A stretch of 64,000 nucleotides of DNA. Origin: Levilactobacillus brevis (GTDB taxonomy: Bacteria > Bacillota > Bacilli > Lactobacillales > Lactobacillaceae). The notes under the pieces are model-generated. The model was not told where the DNA came from, searched no databases, and saw only the letters and a program-made list of their open reading frames with translations. Every line of letters starts with the position of its first letter. Within the stretch, counting starts at the first letter, position 1. The position numbers were made by a program, and so were the translations under genes. Below are positions 27,726-36,592 of the stretch, piece after piece. The DNA lies in assembly GCA_021383565.1 (NCBI GenBank), contig CP079699.1, positions 310,001-374,000 on the forward strand, given 5' to 3'.

Positions 27726-28497
27726 GGTCAATCTCCTCCGTTGTCATTTTGATGATTACCCGTGATGCTTGGAGTGCTGTCATAAGTCCTGGCGGAACCG
27801 GTCCATCCGTAATCAGATAATCAATTTGGTTCAAGCGTAGCGCCCGATAATTATGTGCCACACCTAACCGCGTGTGATCAACCACCAGAGCCAATTCTTG
27901 TGATTGATCCCGTAACTGCTGTTTAAAGGCGACATCTTCTTGATAAGCATAGAAAATACCAGCGGATGTCACACCAGCCGCACTCAAAAAAGTAAGCTCA
28001 AAGGTAAAGCCAAACAGATCATGTAACGCTGCCGTATCCATCGTGCCGCGCCGTTCCGGTAAATATTGCCCACCCAACACCCGCGTACGAGCCGATGTTT
28101 TTCGCAATAATTGGTCCGCGATGTCTAAGGAGTTCGTCACCGCTAAGACTTTAGAGGTCACCGTTAAAGCTGCTGGAATCAGACTAATTGTCGTTGAAAT
28201 ATCAAAAAATAAGCGTTGTTGCGTTGTCACCAACTTCGCCGCTGCAAGCCCTAATTGACGTTTCACATCCGGTAAGTCTCTTTGGCGGGTCAGAAAGTCA
28301 TCGATTCGGTTAAAACTATTGGGTAAACTGATTCCACCGTAGTTCCGAGTCACCTCATCATTAGCTGTTAACTTCACAATATCACGTCGAGCTGTATCAC
28401 GTGACGTTCCTGTGAGGGCCATTATCTCCCGTAACGTCAAGGAATGGTGACGCATCAACTCCGTTAGAATTCGATTTAAGCGTTCTGCCTGGTGCAT
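27718..28497 (-). CDS. DeoR-family transcriptional regulator
   Basis: This 259-residue repressor has an N-terminal DeoR helix-turn-helix (LTLREIMALTGTSRDTARRD, residues about 20-39, with the family's RRD) and a C-terminal sugar-phosphate sensor domain with FFDISTTISLIP and LGGQYLPERRGTM. DeoR regulators usually control the sugar-phosphate genes beside them, here the HAD hydrolase. A direct repeat AAGTGT-N4-AAGTGT just 5' of the gene is a candidate operator for autoregulation. Confidence 0.9.
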   Translation of the reverse strand: MHQAERLNRILTELMRHHSLTLREIMALTGTSRDTARRDIVKLTANDEVTRNYGGISLPNSFNRIDDFLTRQRDLPDVKRQLGLAAAKLVTTQQRLFFDISTTISLIPAALTVTSKVLAVTNSLDIADQLLRKTSARTRVLGGQYLPERRGTMDTAALHDLFGFTFELTFLSAAGVTSAGIFYAYQEDVAFKQQLRDQSQELALVVDHTRLGVAHNYRALRLNQIDYLITDGPVPPGLMTALQASRVIIKMTTEEIDHD

Positions 28498-28515
28498 GGT
28501 TTGCCCCCCTGAATT

Positions 28516-28541
28516 AAGTGTAAATAAGTGTCTGTATTATA
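28516..28541 (-). promoter_or_regulatory. Promoter -10 and direct-repeat operator of the deoR-HAD operon
   Basis: On the minus strand a TATAAT (28541-28536) preceded by TG is followed directly by two ACACTT copies (28531-28526 and 28521-28516) one helical turn apart. Their position on the transcription start fits a repressor site. Confidence 0.5.
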
Positions 28542-28814
28542 CATACTTATAGTAGCTTATTTCTTAGCAGATGGCAAATCGTTGTTAACGCCCATTAATT
28601 GGGCCCTGATTTATCCAATACTAAATGATTAGTCCGGCTAAAAGCACTAGCGCTGAGCCGAGTGAATATTTGCTGGTATGGAGTTGGTATGCCTCTTGTT
28701 GTGTAAAAAAGGTGTCAATGGATTTCTCCATCAACACCAAATATCATAGAATCTGTAAGCACGCGTCGCTATTCAGGCAATGTCCCACACAGTAACGCGT
28801 TTTAAGGTTGTGGG
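28542..28814. other. Intergenic region between deoR and the exonuclease
   Basis: It holds the exonuclease terminator (28706-28738), and a CGGCT...AGCCG hairpin (28635-28661) without a T run. A 57-codon frame from 28628 has no ribosome site and crosses the terminator. Confidence 0.5.
28706..28738 (-). terminator. Terminator of the exonuclease gene
   Basis: On the minus strand GGTGTTGATGGA pairs with TCCATTGACACC around GAAA, followed by TTTTTT. Confidence 0.85.
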
Positions 28815-29351
28815 TTAAGCATTAATCGTGACGAAGTTTTTAAGCGGCTGAGTGCCGAAGTGATTGGCTTCGTACAGCAGGATGTTGGCGCAGGCCAAGC
28901 TATCATCCAGCGCGTTGTGATGGTGGTGCAGGTCAATCCCCAGTTCGTCACAAACCGTGTTGAGTTTGTGGTTGGGAAATTCTGGGAAGAACTTCCGGCT
29001 GGTCTTGACCGTGTCAAGGGTCAAGTAACGCGCGGTTGGTAGGTTGTAGTGTTCCAGCGTACTCCGCAAGACCCCGTTATCGAAGGGGGCATTGTGGGCA
29101 ATGACGAGACGGTCGCGCTGAAAGAAGGGAGCGACGTGCTCCCAGACTTCCGGAAAGGCCGGCGCATTGGCTACGTCGCGTTCATGAATCCCGTGAATTT
29201 GGACGTTGCGCCAGAAGAAGTCGGTGTCTGGCTTAATCAATGAATAGAATTCGTCCACGACCTGACTGTTGCGCACGATGGTTAAGGCTAGTGAGCAAGC
29301 GCTATAGCGTTTACCGCTAGCCGTTTCAAAGTCCATAGCGACAAAATTCAA
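28815..29351 (-). CDS. DnaQ-like (DEDDh) 3'-5' exonuclease
   Basis: This 178-residue protein has the exonuclease motifs AMDFETA (Exo I), IAHNAPFDNGVL (Exo II) and HNALDDSLACA (Exo III, with the catalytic His and Asp). It resembles the stand-alone exonuclease domain of DNA polymerase III epsilon. Its exact role (proofreading, repair or RNA trimming) cannot be read from the sequence. It lies 26 bases downstream of the exonuclease III gene on the same strand, so the two are likely co-transcribed. Confidence 0.9.
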   Translation of the reverse strand: MNFVAMDFETASGKRYSACSLALTIVRNSQVVDEFYSLIKPDTDFFWRNVQIHGIHERDVANAPAFPEVWEHVAPFFQRDRLVIAHNAPFDNGVLRSTLEHYNLPTARYLTLDTVKTSRKFFPEFPNHKLNTVCDELGIDLHHHHNALDDSLACANILLYEANHFGTQPLKNFVTINA

Positions 29352-29377
29352 AAGTACATCTTCCCTTCAAAATTGGT

Positions 29378-30142
29378 TTAGACGGTTAAACCGTCCACGT
29401 CGAGCTCGACCGGACAGTGGTCGGACCCCATGACTTGGTCTAGTATTTTAGCGTCTTTCAAGTGATCTTGCAAGCGTTGACTGGTGATGAAATAGTCGAT
29501 GCGCCAGCCGGCGTTGTTGTCGCGAGCGTGGAACCGGTAGCTCCACCAGGAGTAGCGTTCGGTGGCGTCGGGATTGAAGTAGCGGAAGGTGTCCGTATAA
29601 CCGGCGGCGAGTAGGGCGGTAAATTTCGCCCGTTCATCGTCGGTAAACCCAGCGTTCTTATGATTGGTCTTGGGATTCTTTAGGTCGATTTCCGTGTGGG
29701 CTACGTTGAGATCGCCGCAGAAGATCACGGGCTTCTTGGCGTTCAGATGCTGAACGAAGTCGAGGAAAGCCGTCTCCCAGCCCATCCGAAAGTCCAGGCG
29801 TTTTAGCCCGCTTCCGGAGTTCGGCGTGTAGCAGGTTAGGATGTAAAAGTCGGGGTATTCAAGGGTAATCGTGCGGCCCTCGTGGTCGAAGTCGGGCGCA
29901 TTAATCCCATAGATGACGTTAAGCGGCTTGTGCTTGGTAAAGAGGGCCGTTCCGGAATAACCCTTGCGTTCGGCGTAGTTCCAGTACTGGTAGTAGCCCG
30001 GCAGGTCGAGGTCAATCTGGCCCTCCTGGAGCTTGGTTTCCTGAACACCAAAAAAGTCGGCATCCAGCTCCTTAAAAGTCTCGACAAATCCCTTTTTAAC
30101 GATGGCTCGTAAGCCATTGACATTCCACGAAATAAATTTCAT
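29378..30142 (-). CDS. xth: Exodeoxyribonuclease III / AP endonuclease
   Basis: This 254-residue enzyme begins MKFISWNVNGLRAIVKKGF and has the motifs VQETKLQEGQID, TCYTPNSG, FCGDLNVAHTEIDL, SWWSYRF and the terminal GSDHCPVEL. These are the metal-binding and catalytic residues of the ExoA/Xth family, which cuts DNA 5' of abasic sites in base-excision repair. A GGAGG lies upstream. Its partner in the pathway, ung, lies at 23.6 kb. Confidence 0.96.
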   Translation of the reverse strand: MKFISWNVNGLRAIVKKGFVETFKELDADFFGVQETKLQEGQIDLDLPGYYQYWNYAERKGYSGTALFTKHKPLNVIYGINAPDFDHEGRTITLEYPDFYILTCYTPNSGSGLKRLDFRMGWETAFLDFVQHLNAKKPVIFCGDLNVAHTEIDLKNPKTNHKNAGFTDDERAKFTALLAAGYTDTFRYFNPDATERYSWWSYRFHARDNNAGWRIDYFITSQRLQDHLKDAKILDQVMGSDHCPVELDVDGLTV

Positions 30143-30467
30143 GACGCACCTCCAACTGTTACTTTTCAGTATACCAGAACTTTTAAGCGAGGGGGTGGGC
30201 GTTCACCTGGCGTAGCAACACCCGTCGAATCTGATTTTTCTGGGCGAAGCTAAGCGTAAACAATCGCTTACGACCGGTCAGTCTGACGATCCGGCGGGGG
30301 AAGACCAAAGTTAGACGACGGAATTCAAAATTTAATCCCGAATTCGTGCGCGTGGCGTGCGGTCGTAGGGGGTTCCATGGTAAAATAGGCCTATGACTGT
30401 TGTTCGATGAAGCCCACTGTTGGTCGAAACGAGCACAAACTTTTGGAGAAACGAAGGGAATTTGATA
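30143..30467. other. Divergent region between xth and murB
   Basis: No gene is supported. The region must hold the xth promoter (minus) and the murB promoter; GGTAAAATAGG near 30379 is the only -10-like element, without a good -35. A minus-strand frame ending at 30183 has no start signal. Confidence 0.4.
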
Positions 30468-31376
30468 ATGATGGAAGAGATTACGGCAGCATTTCCAGCA
30501 ATCGAAATTTTGCGAAATGAACCCTTGGCGCATTATACGCATACGCTGACGGGGGGACCAGCTGATTATCTGGCTTTTCCGACCAATGTGCAGGAGACCA
30601 AGTCACTCTTGGCCTACGCCAATCAGGAAAAACTCCCCGTCACGGTTGTCGGTAATGCCAGTAACCTGATTGTTCGGGACGGTGGCATTCGGGGATTGGT
30701 CATGATTCTGACGAAGATGAACACGATTACCACGACGGGGAACACGGTGACCGCCGAGGCTGGAGCTGCCATGATCAAGACCACGCAGGTAGCACAGTCT
30801 CACGCGTTAAGCGGCGTTGAATTTGCTGCGGGAATCCCAGGGAGTGTCGGGGGCGCCGTCTTCATGAACGCCGGTGCTTACGGTGGTGAAATCAGCGAGG
30901 TAGTGACCGCCGCTGAAGTCTTGACGACGACCGGCGAGATTCGCACCTTAAACGCTGAGGAGCTCGACTTTGGCTACCGGCATAGTTCCATTCAGGACTA
31001 CCACGACATCATTCTCTCGGCGACCTTCACGTTGAAGCCCGGCGATGGTCAGGCAATTCAGGCGCAGATGGATGATCTAAATGCACGCCGGGCGGCCAAA
31101 CAACCGCTCGACCTGCCATCCTGTGGGAGTGTCTTCAAGCGGCCCACTGGCCACTACACGGGTCAATTGATTCAGGAGGCCGGACTCCAAGGCTTCCAGC
31201 TGGGCGGGGCCCAAGTCTCCACCAAGCACGCCGGGTTCATTGTCAACATTGACCACGCTACGGCGACGGATTACTTAAACTTGATTCATCATATCCAGGA
31301 TGTGATTTGGCGCGAAGACCAAGTTCATCTTGAGACGGAAGTTCGGATTATTGGCGAAGAGCCAACTCAAAAATAA
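30468..31376 (+). CDS. murB: UDP-N-acetylenolpyruvoylglucosamine reductase
   Basis: This 302-residue flavoenzyme makes UDP-MurNAc. It has [12 protein letters not shown], the FAD-binding [54 protein letters not shown], and CGSVFKRP with the catalytic serine. It is the shorter type found in Bacilli. The frame is open from 30420 but the ATG at 30468 (or 30471), after GAAGGGAA, is the start. The antiporter gene starts 18 bases after the stop. Confidence 0.97.
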   Translation: MMEEITAAFPAIEILRNEPLAHYTHTLTGGPADYLAFPTNVQETKSLLAYANQEKLPVTVVGNASNLIVRDGGIRGLVMILTKMNTITTTGNTVTAEAGAAMIKTTQVAQSHALSGVEFAAGIPGSVGGAVFMNAGAYGGEISEVVTAAEVLTTTGEIRTLNAEELDFGYRHSSIQDYHDIILSATFTLKPGDGQAIQAQMDDLNARRAAKQPLDLPSCGSVFKRPTGHYTGQLIQEAGLQGFQLGGAQVSTKHAGFIVNIDHATATDYLNLIHHIQDVIWREDQVHLETEVRIIGEEPTQK

Positions 31377-31393
31377 AAAAGGGGGAACCCTAT

Positions 31394-33532
31394 GTGCCTA
31401 TAGTTGAAGCAGTGATTCTGTTAATTGTCCTGGTCCTTTTGTCCAATATTATCAGTCACTACCTCACGTTTATTCCAGTTAGTCTGATTCAAATTGCGTT
31501 GGGCCTGGTGGTCGCGCTGGTGTGGCAATTCGAGGTGCCACTCGAGACTGACTGGTTTTTACTCTTGTTTATCGCACCCTTACTGTATAATGATGGTCGC
31601 CGTTTCCCCAAGCGAGAACTCTGGCGGTTGCGCGGCCCCATCTTCGGGAATGCCATCTGGTTGGTCTTTTTGACCACGTTACTCGGGGGCTTTCTGATCT
31701 ACGAATTAATTCCCAAGATGCCGCTGACCGTGGCCTTCGCGTTAGCGGCGATCCTGTCGCCAACCGACCCGGTGGCCGTGCAGTCAATCTCTAAGCAGGT
31801 CAAATTGCCGGCGAGCCTGATGCATTTGGTCAGTGGTGAAAGCCTGATTAATGATGCCAGTGGGCTGATTGCCTTTAAGTACGCCATTGCGGCAACCGTC
31901 ACCGGTGCTTTCTCCGTGGGGACGGCCGTGGGTGACTTTATCTACATCAGTATTGTGGGTTTCTTGTCCGGTCTGATCTTCATGACGGCAATTCAGCTGT
32001 TGATGGATATCCTGCGACGGCAGGGAATTGACGACGTGATTTTCAACACGGTGTTGCAGATTGCCACGCCGTTTGTGATTTACTTGGTTACCGAAGAGAT
32101 TACCCATGCGTCGGGCGTGATTGCCGTCGTGACTGCCGGTGTTCTGTTCCACGCCCGGGAGAGCCGAATCGTTGAAGATTCCCCAGAATTAAAACTCGTG
32201 ACCGAAAAGGTTTGGGATATTATTATCTATTCATTGAATGGGATTGTGTTTGTCATTCTGGGAATCGAGTTGCCCGTGGCCACGTCACAAGTGATCAAGG
32301 GTGGCCAGTTCAATACCTGGCAAGCGCTCTTCTTTGCCTTCATGGCCTGGGTGGTTCTGGTCGTGATTCGGACGCTGTGGACGTACGGTTACATTCTGTT
32401 CCAGCGGCTGACACGTAACCACAGCGATGAACGTCCGAGCTTCCGGACGGCCGTGTTATCTGGTCTATCTGGGGTTCGGGGGGCCGTTACCATGGCCGGG
32501 GTACTCTCCGTGCCGACGGTCATTGCCAGCGGTGCTAGTTTTCCGGCGCGGTCGTTGATGTTGTTCGTCGCCTCGGGTGTGATCATTATCAGTTTAGTCG
32601 CGGCGACCATCATGTTGCCGTTGATTTCAACGGATAAGCAACCCTTGCAGACGCGAGCCAGCGCCAGCGACGACATTGCCAATGATATTAATCTGGACGA
32701 CGAGGACGAGGAAGAATTTCCCGAGGAACCCGTGCGGCAGATCAGTGAAGAAGAGGCGCGGGCCTACATCATGCGCCTCGCAATTTCCAAGATTGAAGAG
32801 CTCCGGCGGCCAAATAATCAGCGGGCCGCGTACGATCTGATCTTGGACTATCAGTTCATCATTCGGCGGCTCGAGATGAGCTACCGGGCCGATACCGTCA
32901 TGCAGAAGGTCTTGGATGACGAGATTAAATTGCGGCAGGTCGCCATCGACGGTGAACGGGCCACGCTTAAGGAGTTGCGCCAGGGTGAAAAGATTACCCA
33001 GACCAGCTACGTCGGGGCCCTGCGCCGAATTGAAAATCTGGAAGGCCGGCTGACCCAAGTGTCCGGTCACACCATGCCGGGCGTGATTAACTACTGGCGC
33101 CGATTCTTCAAGCATCTGTGGCGGGACGCGGCCTACTGGTTACACTCCGAGGATACGGACCGCTTGCATGCGGAAAATAACCTGATTGAACGGGAGACGG
33201 CCAAAGCGGCGATCAAGGCGTTGTCCGAGTATTTATCGCGAACGGATATCGACGAGACGCAGTTTGATAACCAGGCCGTTTACCACCTGATTGTCCAGTA
33301 CCGGAACCGAATCGAACGGGCCAAGGCCGCCACGGCGCCGCATCACAACGATGACTACCAGCACCAGATTAATAAGTTGCGGGTCCGAGCGTTAGGGGCC
33401 GAACGAACTGGGATTCAGTCGTTGCTCGAGGCGGGGAATATTACCTGGATTAAGGCTACCCACCTGCGGCAATATGTCAACTATGCGGAAAATGTCTTAG
33501 TCATGTCGTTGTCGGATGAAGAGGGCGACTAG
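31394..33532 (+). CDS. CPA1-family Na+/H+ antiporter
   Basis: This 712-residue protein has about 12 membrane helices (residues 1-415), with the ion-binding ILSPTDPVAV and SGESLINDASGL motifs, LSGLSGVRGAVTMAG, and a long hydrophilic C-terminal region (about 425-712) rich in Asp/Glu and Arg. The long cytosolic tail resembles that of NhaP-type regulators of pH and Na+. The start is a GTG preceded by AAAAGGGGGAA. It is 18 bases from murB and probably in its operon, an arrangement without obvious functional logic. Confidence 0.93.
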   Translation: MPIVEAVILLIVLVLLSNIISHYLTFIPVSLIQIALGLVVALVWQFEVPLETDWFLLLFIAPLLYNDGRRFPKRELWRLRGPIFGNAIWLVFLTTLLGGFLIYELIPKMPLTVAFALAAILSPTDPVAVQSISKQVKLPASLMHLVSGESLINDASGLIAFKYAIAATVTGAFSVGTAVGDFIYISIVGFLSGLIFMTAIQLLMDILRRQGIDDVIFNTVLQIATPFVIYLVTEEITHASGVIAVVTAGVLFHARESRIVEDSPELKLVTEKVWDIIIYSLNGIVFVILGIELPVATSQVIKGGQFNTWQALFFAFMAWVVLVVIRTLWTYGYILFQRLTRNHSDERPSFRTAVLSGLSGVRGAVTMAGVLSVPTVIASGASFPARSLMLFVASGVIIISLVAATIMLPLISTDKQPLQTRASASDDIANDINLDDEDEEEFPEEPVRQISEEEARAYIMRLAISKIEELRRPNNQRAAYDLILDYQFIIRRLEMSYRADTVMQKVLDDEIKLRQVAIDGERATLKELRQGEKITQTSYVGALRRIENLEGRLTQVSGHTMPGVINYWRRFFKHLWRDAAYWLHSEDTDRLHAENNLIERETAKAAIKALSEYLSRTDIDETQFDNQAVYHLIVQYRNRIERAKAATAPHHNDDYQHQINKLRVRALGAERTGIQSLLEAGNITWIKATHLRQYVNYAENVLVMSLSDEEGD

Positions 33533-33575
33533 TGCGGATGTTATTTCTGTAAAGTGAGCTATTAAATTCAACAAT

Positions 33576-33623
33576 AAAGGCTGCGTTTCACCGATGCTCT
33601 GTGCACGGCGGAACGCAGCCTTT
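33576..33623 (+). terminator. Probable terminator of murB-antiporter
   Basis: AAAGGCTGCGTT (33576-33587) pairs perfectly with AACGCAGCCTTT (33612-33623) around a long loop; only three T follow. Confidence 0.6.
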
Positions 33624-33649
33624 GGTGTAAGCTAGGGATAATGGTGACT

Positions 33650-33702
33650 GCCGCCTTACCGTTCGCCAAATTTGGCCTGGAGCGCGGTGAGCAGGGACGG
33701 AC
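33650..33702 (+). repeat. Dispersed repeat family 1, copy 2
   Basis: It begins GCCGCCTTACCGTTCGCCAA, identical for 22 bases to the other two copies, then TTTGGCCTGGAGCGCGGTGA. Confidence 0.85.
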
Positions 33703-33792
33703 CAAGCCGCAGGTGGTATCGGATTACTTGTTTAATGGCAATAAGCCTTGTCAGCTGGAGACTAGAGCGTATTCGCAGTCGGTTTTCAAATC

Positions 33793-33826
33793 AAAAAGGA
33801 CGCCAACCCGCAAAAGGTCGTCGTCC
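33793..33826 (-). terminator. Terminator of the DUF1361 gene
   Basis: On the minus strand GGACGACGACC pairs with GGGTTGGCGTCC, followed by TTTTTG. Confidence 0.75.
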
Positions 33827-33833
33827 ATGATGT

Positions 33834-34499
33834 TTAATCGGGTAATTCGTCTTGCCCGCTGTTATGCATAATTAAGTAGAGAATCCAGTAGCAGAAGAGC
33901 TGGATGAAGGTGAGTAGGCCCACGAAGATCCACATGTTGCTGGTCCACATGTCCATGATTGGCCGAATAAATTGTTCGGGGTTAATGAAGAGGTAGACCG
34001 TGTGAATCCGGAGAAACCGACCGATGTAGAGTCCTACCGAGGTTAGGAAGGTCAGTAGCAGAACCGTTACGATACGAACGATCTGGTTGCCCTTGGCCAC
34101 GCGGGTACTGATAATCTGACTGACGTAATTTAGACTCCAGAAGCCCAGAAGCGTACAGCTCGTGGCGCTGATAATCATGTAGGTGAAGTAGATCCACAGG
34201 TGCGGCGTCACCCGTAGCAGTCCGCTTAAGGCGTACGGTTGGAGCAACGACAGGTGGAAAAGGTCGGTCAGTAGATAGGGTGCGTTGGGGTAGAATAGCA
34301 ACCAGAGAAGCACCAGCGGCCAGAAGAACCATGCGCTCTTGGGGCGGTGCCGCCCCAAATGAAAGCTGAGTTCAATCGGGATGTAGCCCAGAAACGTGTT
34401 CAACACGAGAAACGAGAAGGGATCCTTGGCACGGAAATACAGAAAGATCAGCCAGGCCACAAAGAATATTCGAATTTCCCACCGGGCCCGCCGATTCAT
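33834..34499 (-). CDS. DUF1361 membrane protein
   Basis: This 221-residue protein has about seven membrane segments and the family-typical NTFLGYIPIELSF and LFYPNAPYLLTDLFHL stretches of DUF1361. The function of the family is unknown; it is widespread in lactobacilli. Residues WIYFTYM and FLRIHTVYLF are further conserved-looking membrane-edge motifs. It is a single gene, convergent with the antiporter and divergent from cdaA. Confidence 0.85.
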   Translation of the reverse strand: MNRRARWEIRIFFVAWLIFLYFRAKDPFSFLVLNTFLGYIPIELSFHLGRHRPKSAWFFWPLVLLWLLFYPNAPYLLTDLFHLSLLQPYALSGLLRVTPHLWIYFTYMIISATSCTLLGFWSLNYVSQIISTRVAKGNQIVRIVTVLLLTFLTSVGLYIGRFLRIHTVYLFINPEQFIRPIMDMWTSNMWIFVGLLTFIQLFCYWILYLIMHNSGQDELPD

Positions 34500-34704
34500 T
34501 AGCCATCACAATCCTTTCATCAGTCTCTGTCTTTATTTTACAGCCTTTAGGCCAAAAACAAACAGAATATGACTTCTAGTTTACCAGAATTTTTTTGAGA
34601 AAAGGTTGATTTGCGTGGAGCTTAACGTTTCTGTAAATTTTACCGGTGTCCGGCGGGATTTGCGCGGTATTCTGAGGATTCGGGGCGAAATGTCAGCGAC
34701 CCCG

Positions 34705-34713
34705 TGCTATAAT
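34705..34713 (+). promoter_or_regulatory. Extended -10 of cdaA-cdaR-glmM
   Basis: TGCTATAAT is an extended -10 at 31 bases before cdaA; no good -35 is visible. Confidence 0.55.
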
Positions 34714-34743
34714 TAAATCTGAATTCAATTTGGAGGGAAAGTC

Positions 34744-35592
34744 ATGAACCTGGATTGGGGCAATCTCCTTACAATAGGAAATCTAGTCAACCTACTCGAC
34801 ATTTTGGTCGTCTGGTTTGTCATTTATGAATTGATCGTGATGTTACGGGGAACCAAAGCCATTCAGCTTTTCCGGGGCGTCATCTTGATTCTGCTGGTGA
34901 AGTTCGTCAGTGCTTACCTGGGGCTGAACACGGTATCGTGGTTGGTCGATCAGGTCATCAACTGGGGGGTTATCGCCATTATTATCATCTTCCAGCCCGA
35001 GATTCGACGGGGACTGGAACATCTGGGCCGTGGCTCATTGTTCGTGCGGATTCGGCACGAGAATGAGGCAGCGAACCACATGATTGAGGGCCTGGACAAG
35101 GCGATTCAGTACATGTCCAAACGGCGTATCGGGGCGCTGATGACCATTCAGCGCGATACCGGCTTGGAAGACTACATTGAGACCGGGATCGATCTGGATG
35201 CGGAGTTAACCGGCGAACTGTTAATTAACATCTTTATCCCCAACACACCGCTGCATGACGGGGCGGTCATCATCCGCGACAATCGGATCGCGGTTGCCGC
35301 GGCCTATTTGCCGCTGTCCGAGAGCAACCTGATTCCTAAAGAATTAGGGACGCGTCACCGGGCCGCCGTGGGGATCTCCGAAGTCACGGACGCCTTAACG
35401 ATCGTGATTTCTGAAGAGACCGGCGAAGTCTCGATTACCAAGAACAACGAGTTGCTACGGGGACTCACCCAGGCAGACTACCTGAAGTTCTTGCGCGATG
35501 AATTAGTAAATGAAGAAGCTGCCAACAATGGCAACGTCTTAGTCAAGGCGTTAGATTGGTTCGATCAACGCTTTAGAGGGGGGCGGCGCTAA
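34744..35592 (+). CDS. cdaA: Diadenylate cyclase CdaA
   Basis: This 282-residue protein makes c-di-AMP from two ATP. It has three N-terminal membrane helices (about 15-85) and a DAC domain with the catalytic DGA (in LHDGAVII) and RHR (in GTRHRAAVGISE) motifs. It is the first gene of the conserved cdaA-cdaR-glmM operon. CdaR and GlmM both bind and modulate CdaA in related Firmicutes. The stop overlaps the cdaR start by one base (TAATG). Confidence 0.97.
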   Translation: MNLDWGNLLTIGNLVNLLDILVVWFVIYELIVMLRGTKAIQLFRGVILILLVKFVSAYLGLNTVSWLVDQVINWGVIAIIIIFQPEIRRGLEHLGRGSLFVRIRHENEAANHMIEGLDKAIQYMSKRRIGALMTIQRDTGLEDYIETGIDLDAELTGELLINIFIPNTPLHDGAVIIRDNRIAVAAAYLPLSESNLIPKELGTRHRAAVGISEVTDALTIVISEETGEVSITKNNELLRGLTQADYLKFLRDELVNEEAANNGNVLVKALDWFDQRFRGGRR

Positions 35593-36560
35593 TGAAAAAC
35601 GAGCGTTATACGACGTGGTTATACCGCATCCTCGCGTTAATTTTAGCAATTCTCTTGTTCTTCTACGTCAATAGTACCAAGTCGTCAACCAACTCGCAGT
35701 CGACCAGTTCGACCAACAACACCTCGTTGACGGCGACTAAGACCATGAAGGTGTCGGTCCCTTTACAACTCAACGTCAACAGCAATAAGTACTTCGTGAC
35801 AGGGTACCCGCAGAAGGTCAAGGTGACCTTGCGTGGGCCGCTGGCGTTGGTCACCACGACCGCCAATACCCAGAATTTTAAGGTCTACGCCGCGCTGAGT
35901 GATCTCGGTGTCGGCAAACACCGGGTGACCCTGCACCAAGAAGGGTTGAACCACGAGATTGAATCCAGCATTTCGCCGGCCAAGATCACGGTGGATATTG
36001 AACCGCGGAAGACGGTTTCATATCCCGTTAAAGTTCGGTATAATAGTCAAAACATCGCCGCGGGATACTCTGCCGGCAAGGCCACTTCCGATGTGACTCG
36101 GGTCAAGGCGACCGGGGCCGCCAACGAGATTTCGCGGATTAAGCAAGTGGTTGCTCAGCTAACGGTGCCACAGAATAGCAAGAAGACGGTGAATAGCCAA
36201 GCCGTGATTGAAGCGTTGGATAGCAGTGGCAACACGGTCAATGTGATTCTGACGCCGTCGACGACCACGGCCAACCTGCCGATTACCTCCGATGGGGAGA
36301 GTAAGCGGGTCGGGTTAGACCTAAACGCGAAGAACGGCTCGTCCGGAACGACCTATAAACTAACCAGTAACGTATCCAAGGTGACCGCCTATGGTAGTGC
36401 GTCTCAGCTCAAAGATCTCGATAATGTGGCTGTGGACGTCGATGTGAGCGACGTCAAGAACAATACCACCAAGACGGTGACCCTCGATACCAGTGATAAC
36501 AACGTTACTGCCTTTGATCCCTCAACCATTAAGGTGACGATTAAGGCAACAGCAAATTAA
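35592..36560 (+). CDS. cdaR: CdaA regulator CdaR (YbbR domains)
   Basis: This 322-residue protein has one N-terminal membrane helix (LYRILALILAILLFFYV, about 10-26), a Ser/Thr/Asn-rich linker, and about three extracytoplasmic YbbR repeats (for example VKVTLRGPLALV, VRYNSQNIAAGYSAGK, VTAYGSASQLKDL). CdaR modulates diadenylate cyclase activity from outside the membrane. It is translationally coupled to cdaA. Confidence 0.93.
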   Translation: MKNERYTTWLYRILALILAILLFFYVNSTKSSTNSQSTSSTNNTSLTATKTMKVSVPLQLNVNSNKYFVTGYPQKVKVTLRGPLALVTTTANTQNFKVYAALSDLGVGKHRVTLHQEGLNHEIESSISPAKITVDIEPRKTVSYPVKVRYNSQNIAAGYSAGKATSDVTRVKATGAANEISRIKQVVAQLTVPQNSKKTVNSQAVIEALDSSGNTVNVILTPSTTTANLPITSDGESKRVGLDLNAKNGSSGTTYKLTSNVSKVTAYGSASQLKDLDNVAVDVDVSDVKNNTTKTVTLDTSDNNVTAFDPSTIKVTIKATAN

Positions 36561-36592
36561 CGAAAATTGTTTGAGAAATGAGGAAGATTACG

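Larger units (their letters stand above)
33533..33833. other. Intergenic region with hairpins and a dispersed repeat
   Basis: It contains a stem after the antiporter gene (33576-33623), repeat family 1 copy 2 (33650-33702), and the terminator of the convergent gene. No coding region is supported. Confidence 0.6.

Noticed and set aside
28628..28801. 57-codon frame between deoR and the exonuclease
   Set aside because: It has no ribosome site and runs through a strong terminator hairpin of the opposite strand.
30183..30542. Minus-strand frame upstream of xth with a basic C-terminal part
   Set aside because: It covers the murB start region antisense and has no usable start codon with a ribosome site near the better-looking part.
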